NCBI RefSeq assembly: GCF_026745355.1
Contig: NC_079209.1
Coordinates: 14,699,394 to 14,763,393, forward strand
Reading direction: 5' to 3'
From: Beta vulgaris subsp. vulgaris
Lineage: Eukaryota > Streptophyta > Magnoliopsida > Caryophyllales > Amaranthaceae
DNA: 64,000 nt
Positions 57,094 to 64,000 of the stretch are shown here, one piece after another. Numbering within the stretch: position 1 is the stretch's first letter; each line of letters starts with the position of its first letter. Under the pieces are notes generated by a model. That model saw only the letters and a program-made list of their open reading frames with translations. It did no database searches and was not told where the DNA came from. Made by a program: the position numbers and the translations under genes.

Positions 57094-57396
57094 GTGTAGT
57101 ATTGTAGCTTACATATGTTCGTTTTGTAAATAGTATTGTAAAAGATTGTGATTCAAGGGAACATATTAGTCCATGACTCCATTCATTGTAATATTTGAAA
57201 GGGGGTTTAATCTAAACCCCCTAGGTTGAACGCAAATGCTTCGAACTCAGCTATTTACTCGTATAGTTGGTTAAATTTAGACTGAGTTTATTTCTAAATC
57301 TCATATAGGCTTCTTGTTGGAATTGAGAGGCATAAGTTTAATCAGCTAGATTTTGTTTTATAAAGTATTTAGATGGATGTAGAGGCAATTCCGGTG
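57094..57396. other. Unassigned sequence between MULE and LINE
   Basis: No ORF, no repeat recognised apart from the weak similarity of 57104-57140 to 43848-43890. Confidence 0.4.
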
Positions 57397-59220
57397 TTTT
57401 TTTTGACATCGCAGAAAATGTACAAAATTACAAATTTGTAAACAAGATTTTATTGTTACTGCATGGGCGTGCCAAGTCGTGAGCTAGTTTGACGCCGTCG
57501 TGGGGAAACTTTGACAACTTGGCACCATTCAAAGTTCTTAGCTAGATCTTTAATATCACTGATCGTGCATTTGACGTGGACATCAGGAAGCTGTTTGCAG
57601 TTCAAGAACCGGACCAGGTTTCCCGAGTTTGTGTGTAGCGCGATACATTGCACTTTTTGCTTTGTAGCCCACTCAACCGCCATTAGACCCACTATACCTT
57701 CCATTAAGAGGGTCGAATCTCCCTGTGAAATTGACCCTTGGCCCATTCCATGCATATTTGTTGAATGTTGAATCACCCAAGTTGCACTTACTTTCTTTGT
57801 CTGTTTCTGCCAAGAGCCATTTGTCTGAATTGTTACCTGAGCTTTGCCGTGTTTATGGATGCCTATGTTGGCCACTTAAAAACCTAGAGGATGGGAAGGT
57901 GGGGGAGGATTTTCCTCGATCATACGTTGCTAATTAGAAATAGTATGCTATTAGTGTGCTTCCTGGAGCTGGTGGTGATATCGTTCCAAGTTATTCTGTT
58001 GGTGACTGAAGATTTGAGCATTTCTGGTTCCCCATATGCTCCATAACGTAACATTCCTACAAATTGTGGCAGGCGCTCTCCCTCAGGGCTGTCTTCCTTG
58101 CGAAAGTAAAGGACCCAGTTGATTAGTCATTCTGTAAACTGGATGTGGCCATTTAAACGTAGGCCAATTTGAAGATTGCATATTGTCCAGGCAATGTGTG
58201 CCATACCACATGATCGGAACAGGTGTTGGAGATACCCCGTAGCTGAATTACATATGGGGCATTGGTCCGAGTCAGACATATGACGGTGGGACAGGTTGCT
58301 CATTGTAGCGAGGCTATTGTGCCCTAGTTTCCAAAGAAACAATTTCCACTTGGCCATGATGTTCAACCTCCAAATTACACGAAAGAACTTCATGGTTCTT
58401 GGAGGTGTCATGCTAGATATATATTTGTTTTTGCTAGTGCCGCATTGTAACATAGTAGCCAGATTTAGTAGTATATTGTCCTTATTTGTTCAATTTCTAA
58501 TAGAACATGTCTCTTGTATGTCCATTTCCTGGAAGTTCCATGCTTGTTATTGTCCGTGCACTAACCGAATTGAAAGTTTGATGTATTTTTTGGATGTTCA
58601 TTGTTGTGTTAGGAGTACGAAATCGAATACTGTTGAGTTGATTATTGTGCGTAATGGGGTGCTAGCCTTGAAAAGGGGGATAAACCCCTGCACCCAACGA
58701 TGGTTGGCAGTAATGATAGTTTGCCCATTCGCTACTTTCCATGCGTAGTTAGACAGTGAGAGCTTTTCGGCCTGTATTAACCCTTTTGTCACCCATGATT
58801 TATTGTTTCTGGAGTTGAAAAAAGTAGATGGGTTGTTATGCTAGTCGGAGACGACTTTGGCCAAAAGGAGTTGCTGGTTATTGTGAATACCCCATACTTT
58901 TTTCATTAGGAGCGCTTGGTTGCATGCCTCTACATTGCGAATACCTAACCCACCATGCCTTTTAAAAGGTGTATAATTTCCTTTTTTTTTTGCCAATGTA
59001 TACCTTTGTTGTTGCGGTTCCCCCAAAAGAATCTAGCCAATATAACATCAATCTTATTGGTGATTGTGGTTGAAATCTTGAAAATGGCCAAGATATGGTT
59101 TAGTAAAACTACCAAAATTGAGTTGATAATCATTAATTTGCTAGGTTGGGATAAGCCCCGTTGGCTCCACAAAGATATCCTTTTGGAGATTGAGTCAAGG
59201 AGATATGTGAAATGCTGAAC
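57397..59220 (-). mobile_element. 5'-truncated L1-type LINE, 3' half
   Basis: Read on the minus strand from 59220 down: RT C-terminal region (SQPSKLMIINSILVVLLNHI, RFFWGNRNNKGIHWQKK, GGLGIRNVEACNQALLMK), zinc-binding region zf-RVT (58453-58127: MAKWKLFLWKLGHNSLAT, CPICNSATGYLQHLF), RNase H domain (57875-57456: TIQTNGSWQKQTKK, LMEGIVGLMAVEWATK) and a short 3' UTR ending in eight A at 57397-57404. Frames are broken between domains. Target duplication not found. Confidence 0.75.
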
Positions 59221-60068
59221 CCTTCTATCTTGAATATCGACCGGTACTGTATTACTCCGTATTTTTTAGTAAGTTAATATTTATATTTTTAGAAAAGTTT
59301 TAGTTTTTTAAAAAGGTTTTATTTACTAAAAAGGCTTATTATTAGAAATGCTTTTATAAGAAAGCTTTTGGGTATCTAAAACAAATTTTAGCCCAAATGA
59401 ATTTTGGGCCTAACTTTTCTAAGTTTTATATTCAAGTAGTTGGTTCAAAATAATATTAAAAATATTTTAAAAACCATTCCAAAAAGGTTTGCAAAACGAA
59501 AAGAAAAAAAAAGATTTAAAGAAATTTCAAACAAAAAAAAAAAGAAAAAGAAAACGAAAAAAAATTCCGCCGCTTAGCTTGTGCGGTAAATGTGTTTCAG
59601 TGTTTTACACGTATTTGCAACTTTTACTTTTTAACTTATCTTTTAGTTATTTTACCTTCTATAACTACGTATTATGGGGTAATTTATATCTTTTCCTAAT
59701 CTTAGTTGGATAACGTAATATTAGCTATATCTTAGCTGGATTAGTTTATCTTTTTTCCTATATTTATCTTTTAGTTTCCTAGTCCTATTCCTATTCTACT
59801 TTTCCAACTAGTATAAATAGGGGTCTCCACCCATCATATTCTTTACACCAAATTTGAGGAATAAATCTCTTTTCTCAAGTTTAAACTCTCTTTCTTTTAG
59901 CCTACCTTCCTCTTCTTCCCTAGTAATTATTAATTTTCAAGGTGCGTGTATTTGTAGATCTTTAATAATTGTTTTGCAAGTGTAGTATCATGTTTTTAGG
60001 AAAATATTTTGGATTGAAATACATGTTTTTATGAGTTTTATTATGTACTGCATTTGTTTATATGAACA
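59221..60068 (+). other. Promoter-like AT-rich segment
   Basis: No ORF. TATAAATAG at 59812-59820 is followed by a CT-rich leader (59835-59935) resembling the U3/R part of a plant LTR or a plant promoter. I found no matching LTR ends, so its identity is open. Confidence 0.3.
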
Positions 60069-61465
60069 TGTGATACTTTAATGGAACACGTACAAGAGGG
60101 GGGGTGAATTGTACTTTGTAACTTTTGGCAAAGTTTCTTGTGGAATTATAAAATTATAAAGGAACAGTGATATGAGAGGCAGAGAAATATAAAATTGAGG
60201 AAACTTCTTGACACTAATCAAGAAGGGAAAACCTCAAAAACTTTATTATTGCAATGACTCTATTACAATAACACTCTACAACTCGAGTTCCTCTCGAACT
60301 CAAGTTCCCACAGTAATCCCCTCTGATTACTGGAACTCTCCTCTCTCTTGCTTCTACTCCGAAGCCTCTACTCACTGACTTAACTCTAAGTCGTTACAAG
60401 AGTCACTCAACCCTTGTTCCCCAAAATACAACTCAAATTTTGTGAAAACACTAGTAATTACGTTTAACTCAAATACTTAAGGAACTTAGGAACTCACTTA
60501 ATAGTGCAACAGACCTTTTCAGAAAACTCTTAAGATTTAGCAATAGAAATATGTTTTCAGTTGGTGGATTGTAATGAGGCAGACTTCTCTTTTTATAGTG
60601 AAGTCTTCTCATGCCAGTTCCACTTGTTCCTCCACTAAATGTGAAGCAGTAACCCACGTAGAATCATTTTCCCACGTTCACACTTCTTGAGGAAAAAGCA
60701 AAGTAATGGACAATCCACTAACAGTACGTGGTTTTAAACAGTTGAGAGAAATAAGGAATTTATTTAGGAAATCCATTTTTATTTATCCAGTAACAAAGAA
60801 AGGATCTTTATTAAAAATAAAAACTATATTATTTATAAACAATATTTCCTAAAAACTCTCCGTTAAATACTTTTTAAAACCACTGTTACATCAATTAAAT
60901 TCCATGTAGTTCCTTAGTATTAAACAACGTAAATTACTTACATAAATCCTAAGTACATACTCTTGAACTTAGACTTCATGTCATCCCTTTAAATCTTCAT
61001 CTTTGAAGATTAATACGTCCCATTCCTTGAAGGAACTCTAAAACACGAATGAGTTCCAGAGGAACTGAGCAGGTAGTTCCTGAAGAACTGAGCAGTAGGT
61101 AGTTCCTGAGGAACTGAGCAGTAGGTAGTTCCTGAGGAACTGTGAAACCAAATGCATCTGGAACGGAACAGCAGATAGTTCCTTAGGAACTGTGAATAGT
61201 TCCTTGAGGAACAGCAGACAGTTCCTTGAGGAACAGCAGGCAGTTCCTTTATGAACTGTCCCTTGAGGAACTGTTTGAACAAGAACTATAATCATGAATC
61301 ATCACTTAGGAACTTCGTTCTTCTCTTGGAGTTCCAACTCAGGAACTTCACTTATTATCTTTAGAAAGCACCATTATTAATCACTGAACCTTGCACACAT
61401 AAAACTTATAAACCTTGTTAGTTATTACTTTAGTTTCTCATCATTAAAACCATAGTGGCTCAACA
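60069..61465 (-). repeat. 3' LTR of the right-hand Sirevirus-like element
   Basis: On the minus strand it starts TGTTGAGCCACTATGG immediately after the polypurine tract at 61466 and ends near TTAAAGTATCACA at 60069. The outer end is less certain, because the flanking target duplication lies with the missing 5' LTR. It contains the palindrome array at 61050-61272. Confidence 0.6.
61050..61272. repeat. Array of AGTTCCTGAGGAACT palindromes in the LTR
   Basis: About nine copies of the palindrome AGTTCCTNAGGAACT start near 61052, 61075, 61101, 61127, 61178, 61198, 61220, 61242 and 61258, at 16-26 base spacing with one larger gap. They are joined by GAGCAGTAGG or AGCAGACA linkers. Single GGAACT/AGTTCC half sites continue across the LTR (60287-60325). 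Confidence 0.85.
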
Positions 61466-63060
61466 ATTTCCCCCTTTTTGGTGATGACAAACCAAGGCAA
61501 AGTAATATAGAAACTAACACAAATAAAATGTGATATAACAATGCAAGATCATATTAATTAGAGAATGAACCACAATAAATAAGTTACTTTGCCATTAACT
61601 TCCCCCTTTTGACATCATCAAAAAGCGTATTATTTTTCAAGAATTAGTGATCAATCTTCCAAACTTATAGTGACACTACACCACCATAAATATATAATTA
61701 ATGGTCAACCATGAGTTTAAATTTTTCAATTTGCTCAAACATCAATCTAGTAATATTAGCCATCCTCATGCACATGTTAATCAATTAGTTAAATAAGCTA
61801 AAGCATGCTAAACATAAACCACCATTTTACCAAAGTGCAATCCATAGGATAGAAAATAAAAAGAATGTCCAATAAAATTCAAAGAGAAGATCAAAGGCTC
61901 ATATTTATGAAGGAATGGTAGGAATAAGCTAAAAAATATATGAATTGGTTACTTGTTCCTCCATCATTACCTTTCCTAAACTTTCAGTTTACTTTGGGAT
62001 CTGCCTTTGAAAACACACCTCAGTTCCTTTCGAATAACATGTAGTTCCTTACTTCTTCTTTTTTGATATTTTGAATGAATTCTGCTGTCTGTTCCTTGAT
62101 TTAAGTTTCAAGGAACTAGTTAATTCCTTTTGTTGACTTTAGATTTGATACTAAAGGAACATACATGGGACTACTAGAACCCATAGATTTTAAGACAGCT
62201 TTTGTAGAAGTAGGAACTTGAATAACTTATGGAACGTTGAATCTCTTCTCTATCTCCCTCTCACACATCTCTCCTTTTATTCTCCTGTTTGATCTCATAT
62301 TTTTATTTCTTCTTTGTCTCCCTCAATCTCTCTTTTTTCATCTCCATATCAACTTATTCTCCCTCAAATTTTGTTTTTCTTTCCTTAATTCCCCCTCAAA
62401 TGTTGCATCATCAACAATATTTAAAGTTATAGTGGAGGAACACAAATTCAAAAATTTGGATATATGGTGAACTGAATAGAAGAAAAAGGTATGTAAATTT
62501 GATATGAAAGGTTTGGAGTAATTTTTGAGATCTTTAAAAATAAATGATAGTATAGGAGGTTTGATAATTTAGAGAATAATATTGCTCGTTTAGACACATA
62601 ATTGGACATTCATATGTAATGCACTTGGTGTGGGTGGAGTGTATAACAAATGAGTTCCTTGAATGAAAGAAACTACACTTTTTACTTCCTTTTTCTTTTG
62701 ACTAACAATTAGCAATATGGACAGTAAGGATAATATTACAAAGAAATCAGTGAGTCATCTTTTAAATTTAACTCATGACTATGCATAAAACATAGAAACA
62801 ATTGTGGTGACACACACATTCATATGGAAGACATATCACAAAAACTCTACATTATACACACTAGATGAATTTGCCAATTAGAGAAAAACAAGACATCATA
62901 ACTTACTTAATAAAATCATCTCTATAATTTTTATGCCTTTTTAGTGAGAAAAATTTAAATACTTCACTAGATAAACGCAAAGAACAACAGGTGCCATATA
63001 TTGTTCCCCCTCACTAAGGCGACCATAACGTCTAATTATTAGAATTAGGAACCCACATTT
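61466..63060 (-). other. Non-coding internal region between gag and the 3' LTR
   Basis: No domain on either strand. The minus-strand polypurine tracts are at 61466-61480 (CAAAAAGGGGGAAAT) and 61601-61612 (AAAAGGGGGAAG, after TTTGATGATGTC). Many scattered GGAAC motifs occur. In a complete element pol would be expected here. Confidence 0.6.
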
Positions 63061-64000
63061 TCATGAGTTCCTTTCTTGAACACACATTAGACTTATTAAT
63101 AAATAATTCACTTTTAGACTTAAAGTCAATTTGGACATTACACATAACTGAACAATTCCTTTGTCCCAAAGTTTCTCAGCCTTATCACTTTGGCTTTTTA
63201 ATAGTCCAAGACCTCTATAATCATCTAATGTTTTCAACGATAATTCAATTAATTTGGCTTTGGGAAAAGATTGAAGAGTAGTGGAATTTACCTCATTAGA
63301 TGGAACTGTATCAGTTTCATTTAATTTTGCAAAGAGACAGAGGTTTACAGTCTCTTCATCAGGTTGTTCCTCTTCGTCTTCAGAATTTGTTTCTTCCCAC
63401 GCGTCTATCATGGCTTTCTTGAAGTTAGGTTTGGCAAAAGTCGACTTGTTGTATCTATCTTTAGATAGTTCCTTGCCTTTGCCTTTTCCTTTCTCGTTTT
63501 CCCAAAGAGGACAGTCTCTTATGTGATGATCAGTTTCTCCGCATTTAAAACAACCAATTTTAGTTTTGGAACTAGCTGGTTTTCTACTCGAGTTCCTTCC
63601 TTCACGGTTTCCAGGCTTGTAGTTCCTGTACAACTTTTTCATCTTTCCGACAAGCATGACAGCTTCTTCTTCATCAGGTTCCGACTCATCAAGTTCCTCT
63701 GCCTTAAGAGCTAATCCTTGGTTCCTGGAACTCCCAGGGACAACAGTTCCTAGATGCAATTCGTGGGTAATCAAAGATCCTGCCAGTTGTTCAATATTGA
63801 ACTTAGTAAAGTCCTTCGTTTCGAACAAAGCAGTGACCTTTGTTCTCCAACGATCATCTTGAGGCAAGCTCCTTAGGATTTTCCTAACCTGTTCATCAGT
63901 GGGAATAATTCTTCCAAGAGAAACTAATTCATTAGTGATGTTAGTAAATCGTGTAAACATATCTTGAATTGTTTCTTTTGGTTGCATTTTAAAACGTTCA
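63061..64000 (-). CDS. gag: Copia/Sirevirus-type gag, partial at the window edge
   Basis: The frame is open from the right edge (ERFKMQPKETIQDMFTRFTN) to the stop at 63061, about 312 codons visible. UBN2-type gag motifs are FTNITNELVSLGRIIPTDE, KILRSLPQDDRWRTKVTAL and LAGSLITHELH. An acidic stretch and a Lys/Arg-rich stretch precede the zinc knuckle CFKCGETDHHIRDC (C-x2-C-x4-H-x4-C). A Lys/Gly-rich part and an acidic tail (NSEDEEEQPDEE) follow. Gag would assemble particles and bind RNA. The uninterrupted frame contrasts with the absence of pol and suggests selection or a recent copy. Confidence 0.85.
   Translation of the reverse strand, partial: ERFKMQPKETIQDMFTRFTNITNELVSLGRIIPTDEQVRKILRSLPQDDRWRTKVTALFETKDFTKFNIEQLAGSLITHELHLGTVVPGSSRNQGLALKAEELDESEPDEEEAVMLVGKMKKLYRNYKPGNREGRNSSRKPASSKTKIGCFKCGETDHHIRDCPLWENEKGKGKGKELSKDRYNKSTFAKPNFKKAMIDAWEETNSEDEEEQPDEETVNLCLFAKLNETDTVPSNEVNSTTLQSFPKAKLIELSLKTLDDYRGLGLLKSQSDKAEKLWDKGIVQLCVMSKLTLSLKVNYLLISLMCVQERNS

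Larger units (their letters stand above)
60069..64000 (-). mobile_element. 3' half of a Sirevirus-like element with gag but no pol
   Basis: On the minus strand: gag enters from the right window edge and ends at 63061, about 1.6 kb of non-coding sequence follows, with two polypurine tracts (61601-61612 and 61466-61480) and an LTR at 60069-61465. No protease, integrase or RT is visible between gag and the LTR, so this is either an internally deleted copy or a non-autonomous gag-only derivative. The LTR end (CACCCCCCCTCTTGTACG) and the GATGATGTCAAAAGGGGG tract are shared with the element at 1-3761. Confidence 0.7.

Noticed and set aside
43848..57140. Direct repeat AGCTTA..TTCGTTTTG at both outer flanks of the MULE as its target duplication
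   Set aside because: The similarity is imperfect, does not abut the TIRs on the left, and is much longer than the 8-10 bp a MULE makes; left as unexplained.

Overview
The window is plant nuclear DNA. The evidence is GT-AG introns in receptor kinase genes, an intronless P-class PPR gene, and nested plant-type transposons (CACTA, MULE, hAT, PIF/Harbinger, Helitron, L1-type LINE, Copia). A eudicot is likely. I cannot fix the species; a Caryophyllales (spinach or beet-like) source is only a guess. All calls come from reading the sequence, and no database search was run.

Layout. 1-3761: the 3' end of a Sirevirus-like LTR retroelement (env-like ORF, two polypurine tracts, 3' LTR), interrupted by a 1.9 kb CACTA element. 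3762-5588: a dead LINE ORF1 fragment and a long-inverted-repeat foldback element. 5606-13302: a decayed L1-type LINE carrying an LTR-element remnant, with a second foldback element sitting in its poly(A) tail. 13360-39711: the gene-bearing core, which is an intact PPR gene followed by three intact cysteine-rich receptor-like kinase (CRK) genes in tandem, all on +. Repeated spacer sequence, a PPR pseudogene between CRK1 and CRK2, and kinase-exon relics show that the array grew by duplication of a PPR-spacer-CRK block. MITEs, an intronic LINE and a nearly intact Copia element have since inserted. 39784-43600: a Helitron terminus and an AT-rich tandem repeat. 43910-57093: a 13 kb MuDR-like MULE with long terminal inverted repeats. 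It holds a broken mudrA-type gene, a convergent intact zf-GRF/coiled-coil gene, a solo LTR and two CACTA elements, one of which carries four exons of a phosphofructokinase gene. 57397-59220: a truncated LINE on -. 60069-64000: the 3' half of a Sirevirus-like element on - with gag but no visible pol.

How it fits together. The functional cellular genes appear to be one PPR protein (probably organellar RNA metabolism) and three CRKs (membrane receptors of the defence/stress signalling type). The CRKs share exon structure, splice phases and a conserved W-box-containing promoter motif. Most of the remaining sequence is layered mobile DNA whose insertion order can be read from target-site duplications: CACTA TTC, AGG and GTA; Copia TTTTC; hAT CTCAAGCG; solo LTR TCCAC; LINE 18 bp; MITE TTA. 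The most notable structures are the PFK exons captured by CACTA-2, the MULE with a convergent GRF gene, the LINE that moved the PPR gene about 7.7 kb from its ancestral upstream sequence, and the palindrome array in the right-hand LTR.
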